This document shows positions 32,637 through 41,578 of a DNA stretch of 64,000 nt, piece after piece; within the stretch, counting starts at the first letter, position 1; each line of letters opens with the position of its first letter. The stretch is from Amycolatopsis sp. (GTDB lineage: Bacteria > Actinomycetota > Actinomycetes > Mycobacteriales > Pseudonocardiaceae), in NCBI RefSeq assembly GCF_025464955.1, contig NZ_JAODNM010000096.1, forward strand, positions 59,115-123,114, given 5' to 3'. Made by a program: the position numbers and the translations under genes. A model generated the notes under the pieces. That model was given only the letters and a program-made list of their open reading frames with translations, made no database searches and was not told the DNA's origin.

Positions 32637-33917
32637 TCAGGCCTTCGCGGCCGCCGCGAGCATCGCCTCGGCGATCACGGAGACGTCTTCGTCGGTGCTG
32701 ATGTACGGCGGCATCGTGTAGATCAGGTCGCGGAACGGCCGCAGCCAGACGCCGTGCTCGGTCACCACCCTCGTCGCGGTCGCCATGTCCACGGGGTGGT
32801 CGAGCTGGATCACCCCGATCGCGCCGAGCACCCGGACGTCGACGACCGAGCCGAGGTCTCGAGCCGGTTCCAGCGCGGCCAGCAGACCGCGCTCGATCCG
32901 GGCGACATCGGCGGCCCAGCCGCCGTTGGCCAGCAGCCCGAGCGACGCGTTGGCCACCGCGGCGGACAGCGGGTTGCCCATGAACGTCGGGCCGTGCGCG
33001 AGCACCGGGACCTCGCCCCGCGAGATACCGGCCGCGACCTCGGCGGTGCAGAGCGCGGCGGCCATCGTGAGGTAGCCGCCGGTGAGCGCCTTGCCGAGGC
33101 ACAGCACGTCCGGAGTGACCCCGGCGTGCTCGGCCGCGAACAGCCGGCCGGTGCGCCCGAACCCGGTGGCGATCTCGTCGAAGATGAGCAGGACACCGTG
33201 TACCTCGGTCAGCTCCCGCAGCGCGCGCAGGTACCCGGGGTGGTGGAACCGCATCCCGCCCGCGCCCTGGACGACCGGCTCGACGATGACCGCGGCCAGC
33301 TCGTCGGCGTGGTTCTCGATCGCGGCCGCCAGCACGTCGAGGTAGGCCTGGTCGGGTTCGGTATCAAAGCCGGCCGGCGGCTCGGGCACGAACAGCTGCT
33401 CGGGCAACGTGCCGCGCCAGAGCGAATGCATGCCGCCATCGGGGTCGCACACGCTCATCGGGTGGAACGTGTCGCCGTGGTACCCGCCACGCCAGGTCAT
33501 CAACCGCCGCTTGGCACCGCGCCCGACGGACTGCCAGTACTGCAGGCACATCTTGATCGCGACCTCGACCGACACCGAACCCGAATCGGCGAGGAACACG
33601 TGCGCCAAGCCTTCCGGAGTGAGGTCGACCAGCGTGCGGGCCAGCGTGATGGCCGGTTCGTGGGTGAGCCCACCGAACATGACATGGCTCATCTTGGCGG
33701 CCTGCGCGGTCAACGCGGCGTCGAGCACGGGATGGCGGTACCCGTGGATCGCCGCCCACCACGAGGACATCCCGTCGACCAGCTCACGCCCGTCCGCCAG
33801 CTTGAGCCGCACCCCGCTCGCCTCGGTGACCAGCAGCGACTCGACCCGGCCGGGCATGGGCCCGTACGGATGCCAGACGTGTTCGGCGTCGAGGGCGAGC
33901 AGCTCGTCGGGACTCAT
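32637..33917 (-). CDS. bioA: Adenosylmethionine-8-amino-7-oxononanoate aminotransferase
   Basis: PLP enzyme forming DAPA from KAPA and SAM. 426 aa of class III aminotransferase: HPYGPMPG, DGMSSWWAAIHGYRHP, GGYHGDTFHPMSV, FDEIATGFGRTG, the PLP lysine in LCLGKALTGGYLTMAAAL, and HGPTFMGNPLSAAVAN. The KAPA-forming partner bioF is not in the window. Upstream SRPBCC protein ends 12 bp before it, so the two are probably one transcript. Confidence 0.94.
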   Translation of the reverse strand: MSPDELLALDAEHVWHPYGPMPGRVESLLVTEASGVRLKLADGRELVDGMSSWWAAIHGYRHPVLDAALTAQAAKMSHVMFGGLTHEPAITLARTLVDLTPEGLAHVFLADSGSVSVEVAIKMCLQYWQSVGRGAKRRLMTWRGGYHGDTFHPMSVCDPDGGMHSLWRGTLPEQLFVPEPPAGFDTEPDQAYLDVLAAAIENHADELAAVIVEPVVQGAGGMRFHHPGYLRALRELTEVHGVLLIFDEIATGFGRTGRLFAAEHAGVTPDVLCLGKALTGGYLTMAAALCTAEVAAGISRGEVPVLAHGPTFMGNPLSAAVANASLGLLANGGWAADVARIERGLLAALEPARDLGSVVDVRVLGAIGVIQLDHPVDMATATRVVTEHGVWLRPFRDLIYTMPPYISTDEDVSVIAEAMLAAAAKA

Positions 33918-33929
33918 GGACAGGAGAGA

Positions 33930-34361
33930 CTAGACGGCCGGCACGCGCTCGGCGAGGGCGGTGACCAGGCGGTCCGTCACGTCCTGCCAGTACACGCGCT
34001 GCAGTTCGCGCTCTTCACTGTCGGACAGCCATTCCTGGTGGAACCGCAAGGTCGACTTCGCGCCCGTGCCCGCGGCACTGACGGTGACCTGCAGGGTCGA
34101 GTCGTGGTCCCAGTCCTTCGGCCGCCAGGTGAGCCGCACCCGATCGAACTCGCGGAAGCTGCGCACCTGGCCGGTGGTGCCGCTCGCCGTTTCGTAGGAG
34201 ACGCCCCGAGCACGAGGTAGCTCGGCGCCGGAGCCGAGCCAGATCTCGACCCCCTCCCGGCTCACCAGGAACTCCCACAGGTCGGCGCCCGGATACGGCA
34301 CGATCTTGGAAACGCCTATCTCCCAACCGGAATCGGCGGTCTTCCCCACTTGGTTACCCAT
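33930..34361 (-). CDS. SRPBCC (START/AHSA1-like) domain protein
   Basis: A 143-aa soluble protein with the AHSA1/SRPBCC helix-grip pattern: IPYPGADLWEFLVSREGVEIWLG-like start, VRSFREFDRVRLTWRPKDWDHDSTLQVTV, and FHQEWLSDSEERELQRVYWQDVTDRLV. These proteins bind small hydrophobic ligands or act as chaperones; the function here is unknown. ATG 34361 follows GGAGG. The longer frame upstream is a shadow of the divergent kinase-like gene. Probably co-transcribed with bioA. Confidence 0.75.
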   Translation of the reverse strand: MGNQVGKTADSGWEIGVSKIVPYPGADLWEFLVSREGVEIWLGSGAELPRARGVSYETASGTTGQVRSFREFDRVRLTWRPKDWDHDSTLQVTVSAAGTGAKSTLRFHQEWLSDSEERELQRVYWQDVTDRLVTALAERVPAV

Positions 34362-34424
34362 CCCCCCATCCTCCCACCGGACGCCGACACTTTCGGGTAC
34401 CGGTGTGGGTGCAGGATCTCCGGA

Positions 34425-35063
34425 GTGCGCTACCGACCGATTTCCGCGGCCGTTCTGGTCGAAGAACTGACCGACCGCGTCCTCGCCCTCACCGACCGTC
34501 GATGGATCGTCGTCGCGATCGACGGCACGGACACTGCGACCAACACCACACAACTCGCGGACGCGCTGGTCGAGCCGCTGCGGGTGAACGGACGCGACGT
34601 GGTGCGGGTCTCGGCGAAGGACTTCCTCAAGCCGGCCTCGCTGCGTTTCGAGCACGGAAAGCAGGATCCGGACTCGCGCTACACCGACTGGCTCGACGTC
34701 GGCGCGCTGCGCCGGGAGGTGCTCGACCCGCTTGCCGACGACGGCACGGGAGCCGTGCTCCCGGCCCTGTGGGACGCCGAAACCGACCGCGCGACCCGCC
34801 TGGACCGCGTCAGGCTGGCCGAGGGCGGTGTCCTGGTACTGGACGGCGAACTGCTGCTCGGCACGGGATTGGCGATCGACCTGGCGGTGCACCTGTGGTT
34901 GTCACCAGGTGCTGTGCGACGTCGTGTGCCCGCCGACGCCCAATGGGCACTGCCCGCCTACGAACGGTACGAAAACGAGGTTTCGCCCGCGTCGATCGCC
35001 GACGTCGTCGTCCGCATGGACGACCCGAACCACCCGGCCATGCTCGAGCCGGACACGGCCTAG
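34425..35063 (+). CDS. Uridine kinase-like protein with degenerate P-loop
   Basis: A 212-aa protein resembling the uridine kinase/phosphoribulokinase-like P-loop family (WIVVAIDG start, DSRYTDWLDVGALRREVLDPL, LVLDGELLLGTGLAIDLAVHLWLS, VRRRVPADAQW). The Walker A site is broken: the GKS/T lysine position is Asn40 and the preceding Gly is Thr39 (AIDGTDTATNTT). It is therefore unlikely to phosphorylate uridine in the normal way. GTG 34425 with weak AGGA upstream. Ends convergently with the pimB gene (4-bp overlap). Confidence 0.75.
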   Translation: MRYRPISAAVLVEELTDRVLALTDRRWIVVAIDGTDTATNTTQLADALVEPLRVNGRDVVRVSAKDFLKPASLRFEHGKQDPDSRYTDWLDVGALRREVLDPLADDGTGAVLPALWDAETDRATRLDRVRLAEGGVLVLDGELLLGTGLAIDLAVHLWLSPGAVRRRVPADAQWALPAYERYENEVSPASIADVVVRMDDPNHPAMLEPDTA

Positions 35064-36217
35064 CGCACCGCGGCAATCGGATCGCCGTCCAGCAGGCCGC
35101 TGAGGCGCTCGGCCATGACGTCCCACCGCCAGTTCCGGCTGACCCATTCGCGACCGGCCTCGCCCATCCGGCGGGCGCGGACGGGGTCGGCCAGGAGCGA
35201 AGCGAGCGTTTCGCGCAGCTGGTCGACGTCACGGCCGTCGACGACGTGCCCGGTGACCTCGTCGAGCACCGCTTCCGGCGCACCGCCGGAGTTCCCGCCG
35301 ACAACCGGCAGCCCGGACGCCGAAGCCTCCAGGTAGACGATCCCGAGCGCTTCGACGTCGAGGCCCTTGCCTCTCGTCCTGGCAGGCATGGCGAAGACGT
35401 CGCCTGCGACGTAGTGCGCCGGAAGCTCCTGCCACGGGACCGAGCCCGTGATGACCACGTTCTCGCCGACCCCGAGGTCGGCCACCAGCTGCGTCAGGTG
35501 CTTGCGGTACGGCCCACCGCCGACCAGGAGCAGCACCACGTCGGGCACGCGTTTGCGCAGCTCCGGCAAGGTCCGGATGAGCATGTCCTGGCCCTTGCGC
35601 GGCACCAGGCGAGAGACGCAGACGACCGTCGGCCGGTCGCCGAGGTCGTGCCGCCGCCGGATTTCCTCGCGGGCGCCGGCATCGGGCTTGAACAGCTCGG
35701 TGTCCACGCCGGACGGCAGCAGCTCCAGGCCGGCCATCGGCCCGAACGCGGCCGCGAACCGGGTCCGCGTGTACTTGCTGACATAGGTGAGCACGTCGGT
35801 GGTCTCGCCGATCCGCCGCAGCGCCTGCCGCGCGCCAGGGAGCATCGACCAGCCGACTTCGTGGCCGTGGGTGGACGCGATGACCCGCCGGGCGCCGGAG
35901 GCCCGCAGCGAGTGGCCCAGCAGGGCGAGCGGGGCCGCCGCGCCAAACCAGACGGCCTCGCACTCCCGTGCGCGCATGATCTGCTTCGCGCGCCGCAACA
36001 CGTCCGGTGTCGGCACCATCAGCGAAGTCGGGTGCCGCACCACCTCGAACGGGGCGGCCGCGTCGAACTCGCCGTGTGAACCGGAGCTGCCCTCCCACGA
36101 CGGCGCGTAGACGACGAGGTCATCGGCCGGGAGCCTGGTCGCGAGCGAGTTCAGGTAGTTCTGGATCCCGCCCGGCCGGGGCGGGAAGTCGTTGGTCACG
36201 AGAAGGGTCCGCAGCAC
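35060..36217 (-). CDS. pimB: Alpha-mannosyltransferase PimB (GT4)
   Basis: A 385-aa GT-B glycosyltransferase. N-terminal LLVTNDFPPRPGGIQNYL, the VVCVSRLVPRKGQD turn, the EX7E-type donor site (RGKGLDVEALGIVYLEASA) and a Rossmann C-half. Close in layout to PimB' (Rv2188c), which adds the second mannose to phosphatidylinositol monomannoside at the inner membrane face. GTG 36217 matches the family start; TTG 36241 extends the frame without support. The gene order with the NlpC/P60 protein is conserved with M. tuberculosis. Confidence 0.85.
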   Translation of the reverse strand: MLRTLLVTNDFPPRPGGIQNYLNSLATRLPADDLVVYAPSWEGSSGSHGEFDAAAPFEVVRHPTSLMVPTPDVLRRAKQIMRARECEAVWFGAAAPLALLGHSLRASGARRVIASTHGHEVGWSMLPGARQALRRIGETTDVLTYVSKYTRTRFAAAFGPMAGLELLPSGVDTELFKPDAGAREEIRRRHDLGDRPTVVCVSRLVPRKGQDMLIRTLPELRKRVPDVVLLLVGGGPYRKHLTQLVADLGVGENVVITGSVPWQELPAHYVAGDVFAMPARTRGKGLDVEALGIVYLEASASGLPVVGGNSGGAPEAVLDEVTGHVVDGRDVDQLRETLASLLADPVRARRMGEAGREWVSRNWRWDVMAERLSGLLDGDPIAAVR

Positions 36218-36247
36218 ACCCAGCAGGCTACTGGTCGGCAAAACACA

Positions 36248-36285
36248 GCCGGAGCGGTACCGCTTTCACGGCACCGCCCCGGCTG
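36248..36285. terminator. Imperfect hairpin downstream of the NlpC/P60 gene
   Basis: AGCCGGAGCGGTACC and GGCACCGCCCCGGCT pair over 13 of 15 positions with an 8-nt loop. It lies between the NlpC/P60 stop and the pimB start on the minus strand. No T-run. Confidence 0.5.
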
Positions 36286-36303
36286 GGGTGAAACGAGCGT
36301 CAG

Positions 36304-37359
36304 CTACGCGGTGGGACGACGAGCCCCGGCGTACTGAGGTTGCAGCGACGAGATCTTGACGACGTCGCCCGTGTCCGGGGCGTGCACCATCTTGTTGTTG
36401 CCGAGGTACATCCCGACATGCGAAACGGGTGAGTAGTAGAACACCAGGTCACCGGGTTGGAGCTGGTCCTTGGGAACCGCTGCGCCGAAGGTGGACTGCT
36501 CACTGGAGGTACGCGGCAGAGTGATCCCCGCCTTCGCGTACGCCCAGAGCATCAGACCGGAGCAGTCGAACGTGCTCGGGCCGGTCGCGCCCCAGACGTA
36601 GTCGCTGCCCAGCTTGCTCAAAGCCGCGTTCAGCGCGGTCTGCGCGGCCGCCGTCGGTGCCGGCAGGTTGGGAGCGTTGCCGCCGGTGTCCTTCCGGGAA
36701 GCCCGGTCCGCCGCACTCAGCGCGGCGTTCGCGGCGGTGATCTGGGCCAGCTGATCATCGAGGGACTGCTTCTGCGCGGCGATATCGGTGGTCAGCTTCG
36801 CCGCCGCGTCCTTGGCGGACTGCGCGACGCCCTGAGCGGTGGTCGCCTTCTTCTGCGCGTCCGCCGCCGCCTGAACGGCACCGGTGAGGTTGTTGAGCGC
36901 CTGGTCCTTCTCCGTGGCCAGCACGTCCAGCGCGGACGAGCGGTCGAGGAAGTCCTGCGCCGAGTTGCCGGCGAGCAACGCGGAGAGCTTGTTGAGCTGG
37001 ACGCCGCTGGTGAACGAGGCACCGGCGAACTTGTCGACGTCGACCCGGTAGCGGGTGACATCGGCACTGGCCTTGACACCGGCCTGCTGGGCGGCGGTGA
37101 CTTCCTGGGTGGCCTTGTCGAGCACACCCTGCTTGGCCGTGAGGTCGTCCTGGGCCTTGAGGTAGTCCTGGCTGATCTTCTCGGCCTGCGCGGAGAGGTC
37201 GCGGTACTTCGCGAGGGCGTCCGAAGAGTTCGTCGGGGGGGCTTGAAGGGCGGGGGCTGGGGCAGCGGTTGCGGGGACCTGGGCGAAGCTGACGGCCGTA
37301 ATCACGGCCGCGGCTGCCAGTGCGCCGGCTACCACGCGCTTGACTGGATGCGACTGCAC
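36304..37359 (-). CDS. NlpC/P60 peptidoglycan endopeptidase (RipC-like)
   Basis: A 351-aa secreted hydrolase. Signal peptide at residues 1-32 (cleavage near ATA-AP), then a long coiled coil (about 40-220) rich in Ala/Gln/Asp/Lys, and a C-terminal NlpC/P60 domain (about 235-351) with the catalytic Cys in FDCSGLMLWAY and His in SPVSHVGMYLG. Homologous in layout and position to Rv2190c (RipC), whose coiled coil docks with FtsEX in mycobacteria; that partner is inferred here. GTG 37359 with GGAG upstream; the frame before it is non-coding leader. Confidence 0.88.
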   Translation of the reverse strand: MQSHPVKRVVAGALAAAAVITAVSFAQVPATAAPAPALQAPPTNSSDALAKYRDLSAQAEKISQDYLKAQDDLTAKQGVLDKATQEVTAAQQAGVKASADVTRYRVDVDKFAGASFTSGVQLNKLSALLAGNSAQDFLDRSSALDVLATEKDQALNNLTGAVQAAADAQKKATTAQGVAQSAKDAAAKLTTDIAAQKQSLDDQLAQITAANAALSAADRASRKDTGGNAPNLPAPTAAAQTALNAALSKLGSDYVWGATGPSTFDCSGLMLWAYAKAGITLPRTSSEQSTFGAAVPKDQLQPGDLVFYYSPVSHVGMYLGNNKMVHAPDTGDVVKISSLQPQYAGARRPTA

Positions 37360-37814
37360 GTCGCGCGTGTCTCCTTTACTCGTCGGCCGCCAACCGGCCC
37401 GCTGCGAAGAGTCCGAAGAGGCGGGGTGACCTCCTCGGGCACCGGCGTGCGCGGACACAACGCCCACACCGGACAACAGCGGTTTTCGCCTCGTACCAAG
37501 CGCGAGTTTTACCTCAACAACGTTCGGTACGCGGTGATTCCGGTACAGCTCCCCGACAAAGCTGCCTCGGCGACAACCTCTCGTAGCCGACTTGGTGCGA
37601 CGGCGTTCCACCCGAGAGATCTCGGCAAGGTTACGAAAAGACGGCCACCGCGTCCAGCGGGGTCCACCTGAAAACTCTGCGTAGTGCGCTGAAACACCAT
37701 TGGACCAGCGACGACGAACATCTGTGACCGGCGCCACAGTTGGGGAATAAATCGATTACCGACCGTTCATCAGTTTCGATCGACCCTTCGGCGCCTCCAC
37801 CCGGTTCGGGCAAA
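37360..37814. other. Long leader/intergenic region before the NlpC/P60 gene
   Basis: 455 bp without a supported gene. On the minus strand it reads as a long 5' leader with several small inverted repeats (e.g. GGCCG/CGGCC at about 37385-37399) and AT-rich patches near 37500-37520 that may hold the promoter. A c-di-AMP riboswitch was considered because RpfA/NlpC-type genes often carry one, but its GGGGGAACC and GGGGUGAAUC blocks are not seen. Confidence 0.5.
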
Positions 37815-38150
37815 TCACCCGGCCAAGCTGCGTTTACCCGGACTTTGTGCAACGCGCGAGCGCCGCCCTCCCGACCCGGGAGACACCAGCCGGAGCCGCG
37901 GCACCATGCCCGCTTCGGCGAGCGCGTCGATCGCGCGGCACTCCTCGTCGTCCCACTCGATTTCGGGCGGCGCGCCGAGGAGCACACTGACGACGCAGTC
38001 CGCGCAGGCGTCACCGCGCACCTGGCAGCGATCGCAGTCGACCGTCAGCCCACCGGGGACTTCGGCCTGGCCCAATGTGTAATCCACGTTGTCACTGCGG
38101 GCGAAGATCTCGTCGAGGGAGACGTCCACACCGTTCGGATGCATGTCCAT
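37815..38150 (-). CDS. Small Cys-motif protein of unknown function
   Basis: A 111-aa protein with C39-x2-C42-x6-C49-x2-C52 (CDRCQVRGDACADC) followed by an acidic segment (APPEIEWDDEECRAIDALAEAGMVPRL). The four Cys could hold zinc or an Fe-S cluster. Its position beside the NlpC/P60 gene in a region otherwise syntenic with mycobacteria suggests a conserved actinobacterial function, but I do not recognise the family. ATG 38150. Confidence 0.65.
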   Translation of the reverse strand: MDMHPNGVDVSLDEIFARSDNVDYTLGQAEVPGGLTVDCDRCQVRGDACADCVVSVLLGAPPEIEWDDEECRAIDALAEAGMVPRLRLVSPGSGGRRSRVAQSPGKRSLAG

Positions 38151-38197
38151 GAACGCAAGGTAGAACCACCCACCGACAATTTCCGGCCCGCCCAGGG

Positions 38198-38269
38198 CTC
38201 GTGAGCGTTCCGTCTCGCCCGGGTGCGGGTGTCCCGCAGGGCGCAGTAGGCGGCCCGAACACTCACGAG
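38198..38269. repeat. ACTCGTGAG-type hairpin, family 3, copy 1 (inverted)
   Basis: CTCGTGAGcGTTC and GAACACTCACGAG flank an inner GGTGTCCCGCAGGG-type segment. Read on the minus strand, the core matches the element at 53172-53247 (TGCGGGACACCCGCACCC shared). It lies between the NYN-domain gene and the small Cys protein, both on the minus strand. Confidence 0.8.
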
Positions 38270-39658
38270 TCAGATACGACCGACGCGCGCGACGAGCACG
38301 GCCGCCGGCACCGAGTGCGCGCCGCCGATCCGGACCGAGTCGGCCACCGCCCGGTCCGAGGTCGCCACCACCATCGGCCGTCCCGGCGGTTCGGCCGCGA
38401 CCAGCGACCTGATCACGTCGTCGGCGAGGACCCCGCGGTCGGAGAACAGCACGCGGACCCCCCTGGGGACGGAGGCGGGCACGGACAGCACACCGGCGCC
38501 GTCGAAGACGACGGTCACCTCCGCGCCCGTCCTGGCGGCGAGGCTGGACATCTGGTTGGTCAGCCGGTCGCGCTGATCGGCCAGCGCCAGCTCCGGGTAG
38601 CCCGTCTTGGTGATGTTGTAACCGTCGACGATGAGGTGCACGTTCGGCAGCGCGAGCAGCCTGTCGAGCGACGTGGGGTCCTGGATGCGCAACCCCGTAC
38701 CGAGGCCGGCACTGGCTCCGCGGATCGTGTCCGCCGGCCGGGACCCGCTCGAACCGAGCGAAAGCTCCCGCCGCAGCCCTTCGACAGCGCCGTCGATGGT
38801 GCCCACGAGCAGCGCCAAGCGCACTTCGTCGGCTTGACGGGCTTCCCTGGCGGACTGGCGGGCCACGTCCGCTTCGGCCACCGCGCGCTCGGCACGAGCC
38901 CGGTCGCTCGCCGCGCGCCGGCGTTCCCGCTCGAGATCGGCCCGCAACGTCTTGACCTCGCCTGAACGCTCTTGGCCACCACGCTCGGCGTCACCCCGAG
39001 CCTGTTCCGCGGCGTCCTTCGCCTGGCGCAGCAGCACGCCCTGCTCACGGAGCCGGCCACGAAGCTTCTCCAAGTCGGCTTCGCGTTCGCCACGAGCGTT
39101 CTCAGCCACCGACCGGGCTTCGACGAGCTCGACCCGCAACCGCTCGATCTCGGCTTCGAGACGCTGGTTGCGGGTGACCGCGGCATCACGTTCCGCGCGG
39201 AGGGTGGCCTCTTCGGCGTTTTTCGCCACGAGTCGCACGCGAGAGCTCGCGCTGGACTCGCCGAGCAGTACCGCCGCGGCGGCGCCGGCGACCGAGTCGA
39301 CGGCGTTCGGGTCCAGTGCGTCCGGCCGGTGGTCTCGCAGCCATTCCAGGACCGCGGTCCGGAACCGGGACGATTCACCCAGCGTGGCGATCAACGCGGT
39401 GCCACCCAGTTTGGCCCGTTTGGCCGGGGCGAACTTCGCCACCGGCCGCAGCTGGCGCGGTACGTCGACGGTCTGCAGCTTGCCGAGCGCGGCGGCGGCG
39501 AGCTCGGCGATCCGGTCGCGGACGGGTTCGGGCAGCTCGGCCCATTCGACCGGTTCGGCCTGCGGAACCTGAGGCGCCTGCTCAGCCCGTGGCACGGCTC
39601 CCGAGGGGCCGGACACGGCTTCCTCGGGGAGTTCCGGCTCGACGGACTGTGGGTGCAT
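38270..39658 (-). CDS. NYN/PIN-like RNase domain protein with coiled coil
   Basis: A 462-aa protein. Residues 1-45 are Pro/Glu-rich, 45-130 a helical domain, 140-285 a long charged coiled coil, and about 315-462 a NYN (YacP-like) domain with NVHLIVDGYNITKTGYPEL, VTVVFDGAG, FSDRGVLADDVI and VVATSDRAVADSV acidic residues. NYN proteins cleave RNA (B. subtilis YacP/Rae1 cuts mRNA at the ribosome); the coiled coil is an actinobacterial addition. Divergent from the DnaQ-UvrC gene. Confidence 0.82.
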   Translation of the reverse strand: MHPQSVEPELPEEAVSGPSGAVPRAEQAPQVPQAEPVEWAELPEPVRDRIAELAAAALGKLQTVDVPRQLRPVAKFAPAKRAKLGGTALIATLGESSRFRTAVLEWLRDHRPDALDPNAVDSVAGAAAAVLLGESSASSRVRLVAKNAEEATLRAERDAAVTRNQRLEAEIERLRVELVEARSVAENARGEREADLEKLRGRLREQGVLLRQAKDAAEQARGDAERGGQERSGEVKTLRADLERERRRAASDRARAERAVAEADVARQSAREARQADEVRLALLVGTIDGAVEGLRRELSLGSSGSRPADTIRGASAGLGTGLRIQDPTSLDRLLALPNVHLIVDGYNITKTGYPELALADQRDRLTNQMSSLAARTGAEVTVVFDGAGVLSVPASVPRGVRVLFSDRGVLADDVIRSLVAAEPPGRPMVVATSDRAVADSVRIGGAHSVPAAVLVARVGRI

Positions 39659-39766
39659 TGGTCCAGCGTAGGCCCCAAGGCCCCGTCACGCGCTCGATGG
39701 CTCTGTGGAGGACTCCCGGGGCGCGCCGACCGGAGATTGTCGGTGCCCGCCCCTATCGTGCCGATC

Positions 39767-41497
39767 ATGGATCCCCGAGGACTGCCCGAGCGCGAATCCG
39801 AGGAAGTGCAACTGACGTTCGACGAACTCGGCACCCCGCTGCGGGACACCACCTTCGTGGTGTTCGACCTGGAGACCACCGGTACCCGGCCGGGGCCGGA
39901 CGGGATCACCGAAATCGGCGCGGTGAAGGTCCGCGGCGGGCAGGTGATCGGGGAGTTCGCCACCTTCGTCAACCCCGGAATGTCCATCCCGCCGCAGATC
40001 GTGGCACTGACCGGGATCACCGGCGCGATGGTCTACGACGCGCCGCGCATCGAGTTCGTGCTGCCGGCGTTCCTCGAGTTCATCGCGGGCACGGTGCTCG
40101 TCGCGCACAACTCCGCCTTCGACACGGGGTTCATGCGCGCGGCCTGCCAGGAACACGGCTACCTGTGGCCGAAGCTGGCCGTGGTCTGCACGGTCAAGCT
40201 GGCCCGCCGCGTGATCCCCCGGCACGAGACGCCGAGCTACAAGCTGTCCGCGCTCGCCGCGCTGTTCAGCGCGCGCACCACGCCGAACCACCGCGCGCTG
40301 GACGACGCCCGCGCCACCGTCGACGTCCTCCACGCGCTGCTGGAGCGGGTCGGGTCGGTCGGCGTGCACTCGCTCGAAGAGCTGCTCGACTACCTGCCCG
40401 AGGTCACCCCGGCACAACGGCGCAAACGCGGCCTGGCCGCGGATCTGCCCAGCTCACCGGGCGTATACCTGTTCCGGGGCCCCAGCGAAGAGGTCCTTTA
40501 CGTCGGCACGTCGTCGAACCTGCGCCGCCGCGTGCGCCAGTACTTCACCGGCTCCGAAAGCCGCGGCCGGATCCGGGAGATGGTCGCGCTGGCCGAGCGG
40601 GTCGACGCCGTCGAATGCTCGCATTCGCTCGAAGCCGAGGTCCGGGAACTGCGGCTGCTGCACGCGCACAAACCCGCGTACAACCGCCGCTCGAAGAACC
40701 CGCGGAACGCGTGGTGGGTCGCGCTCACCGAAGAGGCGTTCCCAAGGCTGTCGGTGATCCGGATCGCCAAGGACGGCACGTTGGGCCCGTTCCGGTCCCA
40801 GTCGGCCGCTCAGGAGGCCGCGGGCACCCTCGCCGGCGCATCCGGGCTGCGCACCTGCACCCAGCGGATCTCGGCGAAGAGGCCCTCAGGTTCGCCCTGC
40901 GCCCTCGCCGAGCTCGGCCGGTGTGGAGCGCCGTGCGCAGGGCTCCAAAGCACTGAGGACTACCTACCGGGCGTCCTGGCTGTCTCGCAGCTCATCGCCG
41001 GCCAGGGCGGCGAGCCGCTGCACGCTGCCGCGCGGCAGCTGGAGCGCCTCGCCGAGGCTCAGCACTTCGAACAGGCCGCCCGCCACCGCGACGAGCTGGC
41101 CGGTCTCGTCCGCGCCGTCGGCCGGGCACACCGGCTGTCCTCACTCGCGATGATTCCCGAGCTGGTGGCGGCCGGCCCAGACGGCACCGGCGGCTGGGAG
41201 TTCGCCGTGCTCAGGTACGGCAAGCTCGCTTCGGCCGGAGTCGCGCGCCGGGGCGTTCCGCCGATGCCGATCGTCGAAGCGCTCGTCGCGTCCGCCGAAA
41301 CCGTCGTCCCCGGCCCCGGCCCCCTGTTCGGCGCGCCTGCCGAGGAAGTCGGCCTCCTCGTGCGCTGGCTGAACCGCCCCGGCGTCCGACTGGTCCGCAC
41401 GTCGATCCCGTGGGCCGAACCCGCGCTCGCCGCCGGCAGCTGGCGCGGCTGGCTGGACCTCGCCACCACCGCCACCTCCCTCGAGTACACCGCCTAG
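39767..41497 (+). CDS. DEDDh exonuclease-GIY-YIG (UvrC-like) fusion nuclease
   Basis: A 576-aa protein. Residues 20-180 form a DnaQ-like 3'-5' exonuclease (FDLETTG, HNSAFDTGFM, NHRALDDARATVD). About 225-310 form a GIY-YIG endonuclease like UvrC (GVYLFRGPSEEVLYVGTSSNLRRRVRQYF). The rest resembles the UvrC Cys-rich/UVR linker (RCGAPCAG, EQAARHRDELAGLV) without the RNase H domain. Homologue of Rv2191. Probable DNA repair role. ATG 39767 chosen; upstream GTG codons also possible. Confidence 0.88.
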   Translation: MDPRGLPERESEEVQLTFDELGTPLRDTTFVVFDLETTGTRPGPDGITEIGAVKVRGGQVIGEFATFVNPGMSIPPQIVALTGITGAMVYDAPRIEFVLPAFLEFIAGTVLVAHNSAFDTGFMRAACQEHGYLWPKLAVVCTVKLARRVIPRHETPSYKLSALAALFSARTTPNHRALDDARATVDVLHALLERVGSVGVHSLEELLDYLPEVTPAQRRKRGLAADLPSSPGVYLFRGPSEEVLYVGTSSNLRRRVRQYFTGSESRGRIREMVALAERVDAVECSHSLEAEVRELRLLHAHKPAYNRRSKNPRNAWWVALTEEAFPRLSVIRIAKDGTLGPFRSQSAAQEAAGTLAGASGLRTCTQRISAKRPSGSPCALAELGRCGAPCAGLQSTEDYLPGVLAVSQLIAGQGGEPLHAAARQLERLAEAQHFEQAARHRDELAGLVRAVGRAHRLSSLAMIPELVAAGPDGTGGWEFAVLRYGKLASAGVARRGVPPMPIVEALVASAETVVPGPGPLFGAPAEEVGLLVRWLNRPGVRLVRTSIPWAEPALAAGSWRGWLDLATTATSLEYTA

Positions 41498-41578
41498 CCC
41501 GGCCGCGGGCACGTCCCGTCGTCGCGGTGCCGCCCCGGCTACGATCCCCGCAGGCGCACCGAACCCCAGGAGGTTTCC

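Noticed and set aside
37360..37814. Possible c-di-AMP (ydaO) riboswitch ahead of the NlpC/P60 gene
   Set aside because: Genes of this type often carry it, but the hallmark GGGGGAACC and GGGGUGAAUC-like blocks are not present on the minus strand. Only small unrelated inverted repeats are seen.
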